From: SIG480 sp045539475
GTDB lineage: Bacteria > Bacillota > Clostridia > Oscillospirales > JAAYXM01
Reading direction: 5' to 3'
Assembly: GCA_045539475.1 (NCBI GenBank)
Contig: JAZQFJ010000010.1
Location: 1 to 64,000 of the forward strand
Length of the DNA: 64,000 nt
The translations under genes were made by a program, and so were the position numbers. Positions 1-9,222 of the stretch are shown here, one piece after another; the stretch's first letter is position 1, and each line of letters starts with the position of its first letter. The notes beneath the pieces were generated by a model that had not been told where the DNA came from, ran no database searches, and saw only the letters and a list, made by a program, of their open reading frames with translations.

Positions 1-1
1 G

Positions 2-3000
2 GACTGTAAGCGCCTTTTCCCGAGTAACGACTTTGCAAAGCTTTATGAGCTTGGCAAAAACGAACACGGCGAATATGACGTCAATCTTGCACACGAGAGA
101 AACGAAAAGCTACGCATAGAGACAAACGGAGAGGTTGACTACCTGAAAAACGTTCTTTACCCCGAACTTTACGACCCGTCAAGCGCTCTTTATAACAAAG
201 ACCCGCGCACCGGTGATACGGTAGACGGAACAAAATGGGGTGTTGACGACGGCTTTGGTTATGATACCGGACGGCAATATCCGAACGGACTGCCTGAGGT
301 TCATACCTATATTGCCGTAGCAAACCACTTATCAATCTGGAAACATCCGGCTGAGAAGATGGGGAAAGGCGTTGTTATTGATGCAATAACAAGCTTCCGC
401 GATGCGTATATATACACGGGTGACCCAAAATACGGAAGAGCGGGCGCGGTTCTGCTTGACAGAATTGCAGATTTCTTCCCGGACTACAGCATTGATGCAT
501 TTGTTGATCCAAGCTTCCCCTTTGACAGATATCACAACGCCGGTGCTAATGTCGGAAAAATCCTTGGCGCGATATGGGATTCCGGTGAATTTACCGGTGG
601 TCTTGCAACGGCATACGATGCATTCTTCCCGGTGTATGATGACCCTTCTGTTATAAGCTTCCTCACCGAAAAGGCAGAGAAATATGGCTATGGGGAAAAG
701 CTTGTCGGGAATGAAAACGAAGTAAAGAGAGTAACGAGCGAAACCCTTCGCCGGAATATCGAAAAGAATCTTCTTGAAGAGATATATTCCGCGATAAAGA
801 CAGGAACGATCGACGGAAACTTCGGTATGAAGCAGAATGCATTGTCAAAGGTTGCTGTGGTTTATGACACAGAGCCGCTGACAAGCGAAATGATTAAGTT
901 TATTATGCAATCCGGCGAGGACCAAAAGGGCGTTATATGTACGGGCGGAAATGTTTTTGGTGAGCTTATGAACACAGTTGACCGCGACGGATATGGAGAC
1001 GAATCCTCTTTCGGATACAACGCCGGATGGCCAAGAGAGGTTCTCGCAACTGTAAAAAACCTTGCAATTTATGAGAATGTCCCCGAAGAATATAACCTTG
1101 CGGCAAATCCGAAGTTTATGAAGATGCTTTCGATGGAAACCGGTGGAATTGTTGCCGGAATGCGGCGTATAAATCTCGGTGATGCCGGTGCTCCTGCAGG
1201 CATAGGCATAAGCTTTAATTCTGATTTCTACCTTGCTGCACTCGAATCGGTTGATAACTGGGATGCAACGGAGGAATATAAAGAGAAACAGCGCATTCTT
1301 TATTCACAGATTCTTTATCTGAACAACGGCAATACGACAGACGGAATACATTCTGATATCTTCACAGAGAATCCCGAAGCTTTGCAGAAGCAGATAGAGG
1401 ATATTATCCGCGAGCATGGAGAGTATGAGCTTGTAAAGAGTGATATCCGCACGGGCTTCGGTCTTGCAACGCTTCAGGACGGTGTTGACTTCAGAGGAAA
1501 AACATCATCTTCAAACCTTGATATCACCACCCGCGCACTCTGGATGTACTTTGGTCATGGCTCAACCTCTCACAGACATTACGACAGCCTGCAGATCGGC
1601 ATTGACGCGTTCGGTATGAACATGTCCCCCGACCTCGGATATCCGTCGGACACCGGTGCACAAGGTGGAAACATTCGCGGCCACTGGGTAGCGGGAACTG
1701 TTTCTCACAACACAGTTGTTGTAAATGATACGCGACAGAGAAGAACAAAGGAATCCGGCAACGTAATGCACTTTGACGACTCCGGCGAGGTTAAGGTTAT
1801 GGACGTCGATATACCGGAAGCATACAATCATTATGTTGATACCTACAGAAGAACACTGGTATCCGTTGATGTTGACGACACCGTTTCCTACGCACTTGAC
1901 TTCTTCCGCATTGTCGGTGGTGATGAGCATGTGTATAGCTTCCACGCACAGAGCAGAGAAGCGGAAACCGACCTTAATATGATTCCTCAGGGCGTCGGAA
2001 CATACGCGGGAATGACCGTTCCTTACGGTGATGATACATATTCCGCATCCCACGATTCGGGATATAACTACCTTAAAAATGTGGAACGCGCGCAGAACCC
2101 CGGAACGGGAAGCTTTACCGTTGATTTCGATATTGAAAAGATGCGTCCTTATAAATTCACGGAACGCGACTGGCATCTGCGCGTAACTCAGCTTAATGAT
2201 TTTGAACTTTCCGAGGTCGCTCTCGCAGACGGCGAAGCACCCGAAAGAGGCGCCAACCCGCCGACGTTCAGATACTTGCTTGCACGCCGAAGCGGAAAGA
2301 ATATGGACACTCTCTTTACAACTGTTCTTGAGCCGTATATAGGAGACAGCAATATCAAATCTCTTGAGCGCGTAAGCGTAAAACGCGCAGATGGAAGTGC
2401 ATTGAGAAGCTCTGATACCGTTGCGGCAGTTAAGGTAACCTTGAAAAACGGAAGAGTTGACTATGTTGTATATTCCGCAAACGATAAAGAGACATACCGC
2501 ATAGATGATTTGTTCGACTTCTGCGGATTTGTAGGTGTTTACACCGTTTCGGACGATGAGAGCAAAGCATATCTTCGAAGCTATCTCCTTGACGGAACAA
2601 AGATAGGCGAAAAGGCCATGAAAAATGCGGCAATCGAAGGAAAAGTAAAAGACTTCACGCGCAAGCCTGAGTTTGAAAACTTTATCGAAATCGAGCTTTC
2701 GGACAGCATTGATGCATCAAAGCTTGATACCTCCGCACTTTCCGGAAAGCTCCTCGATATAGCAAACGACGGTGTCCGCAACGGCGATTATTGGATAAAG
2801 AGTGCTGAGCTTTCCGGCAACACCTTGCGCCTTGATATAGGTGATGTTACCACCGTGCGCGGTTACGTAGAAGCCTTTGACTTCTCAAAGGGCTATGTCT
2901 ATGATATCGCAGAGCAGCAGAAAGCGCGTATCGCGCTTACCGCATACGAAACCTCGGCACCCGTGATAGAGCCGGTAGTAAATGCAACGGTCTCAGCGGG

Positions 3001-3982
3001 AAGCTCAATAACAATTCCGATTAGTGTTCTGTGTGCCGACGGGCGTGCGGTGCAGGAGCTTCGGGGGACAACGCTTCCGCGCGGCATGAGCATAAATCAG
3101 GATAAAATGTCCGTCACGTGGAAGCCGGATAGCTCTCAGGTCGGTGAAAACCACGTTGCAATAACTGTTTCAGACGGACTTCTTGAGAGCACAGTCCGCT
3201 TTACCGTAACTGTTTACGGTTCAACGACAGGAAGCTCTTCAAATAAGAAGGAAGAAAGCACCGGAAATGAAGGAACCGCCGGCGGTGGCGGCGGAGGCGG
3301 CGGTGCCGCACCGGATAGCGGAAATTCTTCTGACCAAACTGATGTAGGGGACGGCGGTTCCGACGTCCCGCAAGATGAGGATTCCACACAATCCGATAAT
3401 ACCGAAAAATCACCGGAGGCCTCCGGTGAAACGGATAACATCCGTTTCATAGACCTTGGTAATCACGCATGGGCAGCGGACGCGATAAAAACACTCGCGG
3501 ACGATGGAATAATAAGAGGAACAACATCTGACACGTACTCCCCGGCAAAAAATATCACCCGCGCAGATTTCGCGTCCCTGCTCGTACGTGCGTTTGAGCT
3601 TTCAAGCGATAACAACGAAAACTTCGCGGATGTATCGGCGAATGACTACTTCGCAGCAGAGCTTGCAATAGCACGCAATACGGGAATTGTAAACGGTATA
3701 GGTGATAACAAGTTCGCACCTCGAAGCACCATCACACGCCAGGACATGATGGTAATCGTCTACCGTGCACTGCAGAAACTAAATGTAGGGTTCGGCATTT
3801 ATGACGAACCGCAAAATGAGGATTTCGCAACCGTCGCTTTCTACGCAAAGGATGCCGTCTCCGCCCTCATCGGTGCAGGGCTTGTCAACGGTAAATCGGG
3901 CAATATAGCACCGACAGACTATACGACACGTGCAGAAGTAGCAGTTCTTATTAAACGCATTTTGGACTATGTTGCGCAATAG
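2..3982 (+). CDS. SLH-anchored heparinase II/III-like polysaccharide lyase (5' end missing)
   Basis: The frame is open from base 2, so the gene begins upstream of the window; 1326 codons are visible. The middle carries the heparinase II/III-like signature TSHRHYDSLQIG (about codon 520) followed by VSHNTVVVND, typical of lyases that cleave uronate-containing polysaccharides by beta-elimination. After this come beta-rich segments, an Ig-like domain of the He_PIG type (about bases 2945-3220), a Gly/Ser/Asp-rich linker with eight glycines in a row, and three SLH motifs (about 3440-3980; ITRADFASLLV, ITRQDMMVIVY, TTRAEVAVLIK). SLH repeats bind pyruvylated secondary wall polymer, so the enzyme should sit on the outer cell surface. 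The signal peptide would lie upstream. The exact substrate (glycosaminoglycan, alginate or other) cannot be told. Family assignment is good; activity is inferred. Confidence 0.8.
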   Translation, partial: DCKRLFPSNDFAKLYELGKNEHGEYDVNLAHERNEKLRIETNGEVDYLKNVLYPELYDPSSALYNKDPRTGDTVDGTKWGVDDGFGYDTGRQYPNGLPEVHTYIAVANHLSIWKHPAEKMGKGVVIDAITSFRDAYIYTGDPKYGRAGAVLLDRIADFFPDYSIDAFVDPSFPFDRYHNAGANVGKILGAIWDSGEFTGGLATAYDAFFPVYDDPSVISFLTEKAEKYGYGEKLVGNENEVKRVTSETLRRNIEKNLLEEIYSAIKTGTIDGNFGMKQNALSKVAVVYDTEPLTSEMIKFIMQSGEDQKGVICTGGNVFGELMNTVDRDGYGDESSFGYNAGWPREVLATVKNLAIYENVPEEYNLAANPKFMKMLSMETGGIVAGMRRINLGDAGAPAGIGISFNSDFYLAALESVDNWDATEEYKEKQRILYSQILYLNNGNTTDGIHSDIFTENPEALQKQIEDIIREHGEYELVKSDIRTGFGLATLQDGVDFRGKTSSSNLDITTRALWMYFGHGSTSHRHYDSLQIGIDAFGMNMSPDLGYPSDTGAQGGNIRGHWVAGTVSHNTVVVNDTRQRRTKESGNVMHFDDSGEVKVMDVDIPEAYNHYVDTYRRTLVSVDVDDTVSYALDFFRIVGGDEHVYSFHAQSREAETDLNMIPQGVGTYAGMTVPYGDDTYSASHDSGYNYLKNVERAQNPGTGSFTVDFDIEKMRPYKFTERDWHLRVTQLNDFELSEVALADGEAPERGANPPTFRYLLARRSGKNMDTLFTTVLEPYIGDSNIKSLERVSVKRADGSALRSSDTVAAVKVTLKNGRVDYVVYSANDKETYRIDDLFDFCGFVGVYTVSDDESKAYLRSYLLDGTKIGEKAMKNAAIEGKVKDFTRKPEFENFIEIELSDSIDASKLDTSALSGKLLDIANDGVRNGDYWIKSAELSGNTLRLDIGDVTTVRGYVEAFDFSKGYVYDIAEQQKARIALTAYETSAPVIEPVVNATVSAGSSITIPISVLCADGRAVQELRGTTLPRGMSINQDKMSVTWKPDSSQVGENHVAITVSDGLLESTVRFTVTVYGSTTGSSSNKKEESTGNEGTAGGGGGGGGAAPDSGNSSDQTDVGDGGSDVPQDEDSTQSDNTEKSPEASGETDNIRFIDLGNHAWAADAIKTLADDGIIRGTTSDTYSPAKNITRADFASLLVRAFELSSDNNENFADVSANDYFAAELAIARNTGIVNGIGDNKFAPRSTITRQDMMVIVYRALQKLNVGFGIYDEPQNEDFATVAFYAKDAVSALIGAGLVNGKSGNIAPTDYTTRAEVAVLIKRILDYVAQ

Positions 3983-4036
3983 GTATAACTTTTTGGTATA
4001 GAAATGCGCGACGAGCGGCAAAAACATGGAAGATTT

Positions 4037-4064
4037 CAAAGGGAACTGAGCAAAGTTCCCTTTG
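4037..4064 (+). other. 11-bp hairpin between the SLH lyase and the next gene
   Basis: Arms CAAAGGGAACT and AGTTCCCTTTG pair perfectly around a 6-base loop. There is no T run after it; instead the 3' arm runs into GGAGG at 4063-4067. It could be a weak terminator, a processing site or a structure that masks a ribosome site. Confidence 0.4.
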
Positions 4065-4103
4065 GAGGATTCATTTATGTTGATGCAGAAATAAGGAGAA
4101 AAT

Positions 4104-6020
4104 ATGGAAAGAGATATCATTTTAAACGGCAAGAATTTCGGACATCTGGAAGCCGATTTCGGAAAAGATGAAATGCTCGCCGCAATAAAAGAACGGTATA
4201 TAGATGCCGGGCTGAATTTTATGAAAATAAAACCTACAGGAAAATATATGGAACCCGACAGCCTTCGTGAATGGGTAAAATACCTTGCTGATAATAAGAT
4301 ATATTTTGCATTCAGCTATGCAACTCAGCACGCTCCTGAGGGTAAAGAAAGTGCATTGTCTGCCGAGTTGATTTCGGAAATGAAAGAGATTGCAGGTGAA
4401 TATTACCTTGGAGAATTTTTTGGAGAGACAGGAAGTGCATACGCCTGCAAGCTTCCCGGATATTATGTTGAGCGCGAGGGATGCGGAAAAAGGAACGCCT
4501 GCGATGGTGGCGACCAGTATGACGGAACGGTATATATTTCGCGTCATCGCAGATTCAAGCTTCCCAGATATAACGATATGAAAGAGGCATACGAAGGCTT
4601 TGTTGGTGTTCTGGCGAAATTTACAGATATAGCAAAACGCCTTGGAACACCCGGATTCTATTGTGTAGAGTCAAATGCATTTGCAAAGCATAATGCTGCG
4701 GCGGGAATAGAGACACACGTGCTTGAAATGTGCCCCGGAAATTCAGATATAATGGTTCCTGTTTTCCGCGGAACAGCAAAAGCATTCGACGCAAAGAATT
4801 GGGGAACATATATCGCTCATGGATGGTACGGCGGCCTCCGCCACGATGATCCGCTTAAGATGAAGAGATTAGAGCTTGCATATAAGTATGCATATCTTGC
4901 AGGTTCAGGTATGTTCGCTCTCGAAAATGGCGATAATGGAATAAATTACTATGGAATGAATATTCCCGCAGAATCATATATATGCGAAAATTACAGAAGA
5001 GTTCTCCGTGAATTCGGTGAATACATAAAGAAAGATGTGCGTCCTGCGGGTGGTCCCAAGGTAAAAGTCGGCTTTGTTTCAGGTCTTTATGACGGTTGGG
5101 CAGGCAAATGGGGAAGAAGCTGCCTCTACAACCAGTTCCATAGTGAGGAATGGGGATACAGCGACCCTGAATATTCATGGAAGCTGCTCTTTGAGCTTAA
5201 CGAAAAACGAAGCTGGAGTGAACCGGAAAACTACGGAGAATATGACACATCATCAACTCCCGCTTATGGTCAATTTGATATAGTTCCGATTGAAGCGGAT
5301 GTTGACCACCTTTCACAGTATGACTACCTCGTCTTCCTCGGCTGGAACACAATGACCGAGGAAAATATGAAAAAGCTTACGGAATACGTCCGTCGCGGCG
5401 GTCACCTCGTTATGAGTGCGGCACACCTTAACACACAGACAAAACGTAGTGGTGAGTATATTCCGATAGATGATGACCTCATAGAAGAGCTGTTTGGCTG
5501 CCGTCATTTCGGAGAAATCAGAAGAACGATAAATGGAGTTAAGTTCCGCTTTGATTCTCTTGACGAGCGCGTGAAGTATCCGAGATATCTCTCCGGTGGC
5601 TGCGATGCAATGTTCACTGCAGGTTATGCAGATTATCTTCGTTTTGCAACCTGCTCGGGAAAGACAATTGCATATCTCTCGGATGGCTTTACAGAAAAGA
5701 TGTATGATATGCCGGCTGTAATTGAGAATAAAGTAGGTCGCGGCGTTGCAACGCTCTTCACAAGCATAAATTACCCGGGTAATCAGTCGATATACTTTAC
5801 ATACCGCGCAATAGTCCGCGAGATAATCTCCGCAAGCTCCCGTGAATGTGACATCAAGGTTATCGGAAGCGACCGTGTGCGCTGGTCGGTATACGAGGGA
5901 AATAAGGTATATCTTCTCAATACGGACTACGATACGCCCGTTATCGTGAAGGTGATAAACGGCGCGAGTGAGCAGACGGTAACTCTTGAACCCCTCGAGC
6001 TTCGCAGCATACAGATGTAA
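4104..6020 (+). CDS. putative cytoplasmic glycoside hydrolase with GH42-like architecture
   Basis: A 638-residue protein with no signal peptide; AAGGAGA lies 4 bases before the ATG. I do not recognise the exact family. The first ~320 residues look like a TIM barrel with acidic motifs typical of retaining glycosidases (FGETGS near residue 107, YCVESN near 191, GWYGG near 245). Residues ~330-480 look like a class I glutamine-amidotransferase-like domain (DYLVFLGWNTMTEENMKKL, then RRGGHLVMSAAH), and the C-terminus is a small beta domain ending TLEPLELRSIQM. This order (barrel, GATase-like, beta) is that of GH42 beta-galactosidases. It follows the surface lyase, so it may process imported oligosaccharides; that role is inferred from position. 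Confidence 0.55.
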   Translation: MERDIILNGKNFGHLEADFGKDEMLAAIKERYIDAGLNFMKIKPTGKYMEPDSLREWVKYLADNKIYFAFSYATQHAPEGKESALSAELISEMKEIAGEYYLGEFFGETGSAYACKLPGYYVEREGCGKRNACDGGDQYDGTVYISRHRRFKLPRYNDMKEAYEGFVGVLAKFTDIAKRLGTPGFYCVESNAFAKHNAAAGIETHVLEMCPGNSDIMVPVFRGTAKAFDAKNWGTYIAHGWYGGLRHDDPLKMKRLELAYKYAYLAGSGMFALENGDNGINYYGMNIPAESYICENYRRVLREFGEYIKKDVRPAGGPKVKVGFVSGLYDGWAGKWGRSCLYNQFHSEEWGYSDPEYSWKLLFELNEKRSWSEPENYGEYDTSSTPAYGQFDIVPIEADVDHLSQYDYLVFLGWNTMTEENMKKLTEYVRRGGHLVMSAAHLNTQTKRSGEYIPIDDDLIEELFGCRHFGEIRRTINGVKFRFDSLDERVKYPRYLSGGCDAMFTAGYADYLRFATCSGKTIAYLSDGFTEKMYDMPAVIENKVGRGVATLFTSINYPGNQSIYFTYRAIVREIISASSRECDIKVIGSDRVRWSVYEGNKVYLLNTDYDTPVIVKVINGASEQTVTLEPLELRSIQM

Positions 6021-6115
6021 AAAAAAACAATCGCATCCGAGTTGAGAGCACTTAATAACCGTATCAACACGTAAGTGTTAACATAGAAAAAAGAAATATT
6101 TGGAGGTAAAACAAA

Positions 6116-8053
6116 ATGAAAAAATTATTATCAATTTTCCTCGCAACAGCAATGCTCATTTCGCTCATCCCCGCCGTATTTGCAGCAGATACGGAAGCAA
6201 AAGCCGGAATCAAGGTTGTGTATGATTTTACGAATACAGAGATAATAGATACCGAAGTTCTGAAATCATCTATTGACAAAAGTGGAAAAACGGTATATGA
6301 ACTTGATCCTACTGTTTTGACATATGCTGCCTCAAACGGTTTCTGGGAGTATGAAGAAAATTCGAGAGGGATAAATCCTATTAAAAGCAGTGGCACAGGC
6401 ATAAGAATAAATACAGATCACTGTTCTTTTCAGGTGTCGGCGAATACGGCGGAAACGAATTACTGGATCGCTCTTCGTTTGAATGTTCCGAAAGATGGCG
6501 ATTACAAGGTCGATATCGTAGTAAACCCATTTGGATTTGCGCCGACTACCTACATAGATGCGTTTATGTTTAAGGTTGAAGGTCACAAAGGAACTGTAGA
6601 AAAAGGAATTATTGATACGAATAAGTTGAATAGTGACAAAACTTATCTGACTGAAAACAAAGTCAAGAATTCAGTGACACTTACAGAAAGTAATCCTCTT
6701 GAGGCAGGAGAGTATTATTTTGTATTCAAGCCGGTCGCCACTGGTAGCTCCTCATTTGTGAGTTTAATTTCCCTCACCCTCACGGAAGGTGATGGCTCTC
6801 AGTCAGTTCCGATGATTTCAAGCCTCACATCAACGACTAAAAACGATGTTACAACTGTAACCGCAACAGCAGCAAAAATGAGCAATGGCGAAGATGCAAC
6901 TGATGTCACATTCTCATACGCTGTTGCAACTGATGATGAAGATCTTGCAAGCGTTGACGAGTCCACCGGCGTTGTAACAGGCCTTGCTGATGACACCGCA
7001 ACAATCATTGCGACCGCGACAAAAGATGGTCTTTCATCATCAAAGTCAATCGAAGTAGATGTCACCGCACCTGTCGTAGTGCCGACAGTAACCCCCGAAT
7101 ATGACGAAGCATTCGGTAAAGGTGCATATACGACAGATATTGTTACAGGACTCAACCCGCAGGTAGTTGCTTATCTTTATACAGATAGTGGAAAGATAAG
7201 TGTAGGCACAACGGCTGAAGATAATGACGAAGACGGGCTATGGAATATTTCAACTGATGAAACGATTGACGGTTACACCTTCCGTTATTGGGCAAGAGGT
7301 CTTGAAAATGCCGAAAAGGGCAACAAGAGAATAGTTTCTATTGAAAAAGATTTTGCCTATTGTCCGGAAAAAGGGAAAACGAATTATCTTATCGCAGTTT
7401 ACACAAAGGACGGCGAAGTAGCAGAAACGGAGTATTTTAACGCAAACGGTCAGCTCCTTCCCGATGCAACAGAAGAAACAAGACCTTATATGCTCGGTTA
7501 CGGATATGCAACCGACTGGAAAGACAACGGCAACGGAATAAAGGAAGCTGTTTACGGAAACGGAGTTCAAAGCTACAATATAACCGTAAATGGAAAAGCA
7601 GATACTTATACCTACGGTACGAGAATTATCTGCCCGACGGTTGAGGAGCCGGAGGGAAAATACTTCTGGGGCTGGACGAAGAAAGTCGGCAATGCCGCAG
7701 CAGAGCTTGTTTCGACGGAAATGAATTACACCTTCTACGCATGGGAGGGTTGTGTTGTCGAACCGATGTTTGGCGATTCAGAGCTTGTTTGCGGAGATAT
7801 AATCGCACGTAAAATTCTTATAAGCAAGCTTGATATCGACAGCAACGAAAGCGTAATCAAAGCTGAATTTATCGGTTTTGATGATGCTGTTGAGCGCGGA
7901 ATCACGCTTGATAAGGATTATGCAATGACAAGAGATGATGCAAAGCAGTTTGCAATTATCAACAACGTAAACGCAACAGAAATTTCTGCATATGCAATAC
8001 TCAGTGACGGAACAAAGTATATTTATACATACGTTGCTCCTACAGCAGAATAA
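6116..8053 (+). CDS. secreted protein of unknown function with a Big-2-like domain
   Basis: 645 residues, preceded by TTGGAGG. The N-terminus is a clear Sec signal peptide (MKKLLSIF, hydrophobic core, then PAVFAAD, cleavage near residue 23-24). Residues ~35-225 are a beta-rich region that resembles carbohydrate-binding or jelly-roll domains but that I cannot name. Residues ~230-315 look like a bacterial Ig-like group 2 (Big-2) domain (SVDESTGVVTGLADDTATI). The rest is beta-rich with several Trp/Tyr. There is no SLH, LPXTG or lipobox, so it is probably released. It is co-directional with the lyase and glycosidase and may be a binding protein for the same glycan; this is inference. Confidence 0.55.
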   Translation: MKKLLSIFLATAMLISLIPAVFAADTEAKAGIKVVYDFTNTEIIDTEVLKSSIDKSGKTVYELDPTVLTYAASNGFWEYEENSRGINPIKSSGTGIRINTDHCSFQVSANTAETNYWIALRLNVPKDGDYKVDIVVNPFGFAPTTYIDAFMFKVEGHKGTVEKGIIDTNKLNSDKTYLTENKVKNSVTLTESNPLEAGEYYFVFKPVATGSSSFVSLISLTLTEGDGSQSVPMISSLTSTTKNDVTTVTATAAKMSNGEDATDVTFSYAVATDDEDLASVDESTGVVTGLADDTATIIATATKDGLSSSKSIEVDVTAPVVVPTVTPEYDEAFGKGAYTTDIVTGLNPQVVAYLYTDSGKISVGTTAEDNDEDGLWNISTDETIDGYTFRYWARGLENAEKGNKRIVSIEKDFAYCPEKGKTNYLIAVYTKDGEVAETEYFNANGQLLPDATEETRPYMLGYGYATDWKDNGNGIKEAVYGNGVQSYNITVNGKADTYTYGTRIICPTVEEPEGKYFWGWTKKVGNAAAELVSTEMNYTFYAWEGCVVEPMFGDSELVCGDIIARKILISKLDIDSNESVIKAEFIGFDDAVERGITLDKDYAMTRDDAKQFAIINNVNATEISAYAILSDGTKYIYTYVAPTAE

Positions 8054-8059
8054 AAAACC

Positions 8060-8088
8060 TATAGCGGAGAGGCTCACTCTCCGCTATA
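8060..8088 (-). terminator. intrinsic terminator-like hairpin between convergent genes
   Basis: Perfect 11-bp stem TATAGCGGAGA/TCTCCGCTATA with a 7-base loop. Read on the minus strand the stem is followed by GG and six T; read on the plus strand it is followed by A. It therefore fits best as a back-up stop for the pfl operon, but may also stop plus-strand transcription from the gene ending at 8053. Confidence 0.6.
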
Positions 8089-8152
8089 AAAAAAGAGGGT
8101 AACATTCCGACATAGTAATGCCGCCTTTCGCGCAAACGTCCTAAATAAGAGC

Positions 8153-8190
8153 AAGGGATTGCAGCAAAATGCATTTTGCCGCAATCCCTT
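8153..8190 (-). terminator. long hairpin just downstream of pflA
   Basis: AAGGGATTGC and GCAATCCCTT enclose a perfect palindrome GCAAAATGCATTTTGC, giving a 17-bp stem with one mismatch, 17 bases beyond the pflA stop codon. The T content after it is modest (CTCTTATTT on the minus strand). Likely the first of two tandem stops of the pfl operon. Confidence 0.6.
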
Positions 8191-8206
8191 TGTGGTTATG
8201 TTTCCT

Positions 8207-8959
8207 TCATTGCTTTGTCTGTTTCACACTGCGTACACCCTCAAGTATAAGCTCTCTCGCTCGTTTTACATCATCTGCATTTGCATCTCTCATGCCTTTT
8301 AACGGATACGTAATTCCAAGCTTTTTATATTTTGGAATTCCAAGTGTATGATACGGTAAAACATCAAGTGCGCGAAGCGTTTTCAGCTTTCCGATAAACT
8401 CTCCCAGCAAAATCAGTGAATGGTCATCATCCGTTATTCCCGGAACAACGACATGGCGTATCCATAACGGGATTCTTTTTTCGGAAACGTATTCCGCAAA
8501 ATGCAGGATATTATCATTGCTACGTCCCGTAAGCTCTTTGTGGGTGTCAGGGTTTATATGCTTTATGTCAAGCATAATAAGGTCGGTGAAGAATAAAAGC
8601 TTTTCGACCTTATTTAAATATTCCATATTATCGGGGATAAAGGTTACACCGGAGGTATCAATGCAGGTGTGAATGTTTTCAGCTTTAGCAAGACGAAAAA
8701 GCTCTGTAACAAATTCAAGCTGCAGCATCGGTTCGCCACCGGTGACCGTAATTCCTCCGTTTTTATAGAACTCACGGTTCTTTTTGTATTCGCGGATTAT
8801 CTCGTCTGCACTGACTTCTTCACCGGTATTTGTTTTCCACGTATCGGGATTATGACAATACTTACAGCGCATAGGACAGCCCTGCAGGAAAAGAACGTAT
8901 CTTATTCCGGGACCGTCAACTGTGCCGAAAGTCTCTCTTGAATGAACGTATCCCTGCAT
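8207..8959 (-). CDS. pflA: pyruvate formate-lyase activating enzyme (radical SAM)
   Basis: 250 residues, normal length for PflA. It uses a [4Fe-4S] cluster and S-adenosylmethionine to abstract hydrogen from the glycine of pyruvate formate-lyase. Cluster cysteines are C28, C32 and C35 (GCPMRCKYCHNP); the SAM-binding TVTGGEPMLQ follows. The N-terminal GTVDGPGIRYVLFLQG is characteristic of the family. The ATG shares one base with the stop codon of the upstream glycyl-radical gene (TGATG), so translation is probably coupled. The substrate glycine lies on that small protein. Confidence 0.95.
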   Translation of the reverse strand: MQGYVHSRETFGTVDGPGIRYVLFLQGCPMRCKYCHNPDTWKTNTGEEVSADEIIREYKKNREFYKNGGITVTGGEPMLQLEFVTELFRLAKAENIHTCIDTSGVTFIPDNMEYLNKVEKLLFFTDLIMLDIKHINPDTHKELTGRSNDNILHFAEYVSEKRIPLWIRHVVVPGITDDDHSLILLGEFIGKLKTLRALDVLPYHTLGIPKYKKLGITYPLKGMRDANADDVKRARELILEGVRSVKQTKQ

Positions 8960-9201
8960 CAGATTTTGTCGTGGAAGGTTCTGGAGATAACTTCATCTTG
9001 CTGTTCGCGTGTAAGGTTGTTGAAGTTTACAGCATATCCGCTCACTCTTACGGTAAGCTGAGGGTATTTTTCAGGATGCGCCTGCGCATCTAAAAGAGTT
9101 TCTTTTGTAAAAACGTTTACGTTTAAGTGATGTCCGCCTTTCTGAACATATCCGTCGAGCATATTAACAAGATTATCTATCTGATTTTTACTTGCTTCCA
9201 T
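8959..9201 (-). CDS. stand-alone glycyl-radical subunit of split pyruvate formate-lyase
   Basis: 80 residues matching the C-terminal end of ordinary pyruvate formate-lyase and of the spare-part protein GrcA/YfiD. RVSGYAVNF holds the radical glycine at G55, and the end (LTREQQDEVISRTFHDKI) matches full-length PFL. It has its own ATG with a strong AGGAGG seven bases upstream, and the large gene ends with tandem TAA TAA before it, so this is a separate gene, not a sequencing frameshift. The large subunit next door lacks exactly this segment, so this protein must supply the radical. Unlike E. coli GrcA, which backs up a complete enzyme, this seems to be the only radical domain present here. Confidence 0.9.
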   Translation of the reverse strand: MEASKNQIDNLVNMLDGYVQKGGHHLNVNVFTKETLLDAQAHPEKYPQLTVRVSGYAVNFNNLTREQQDEVISRTFHDKI

Positions 9202-9222
9202 TTTGGTTCCTCCTAAAATTTA

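Noticed and set aside
1562..2176. Long open frame on the minus strand inside the SLH lyase gene
   Set aside because: It lies wholly within a clear coding frame, has no ribosome site and shows no recognisable protein motifs.
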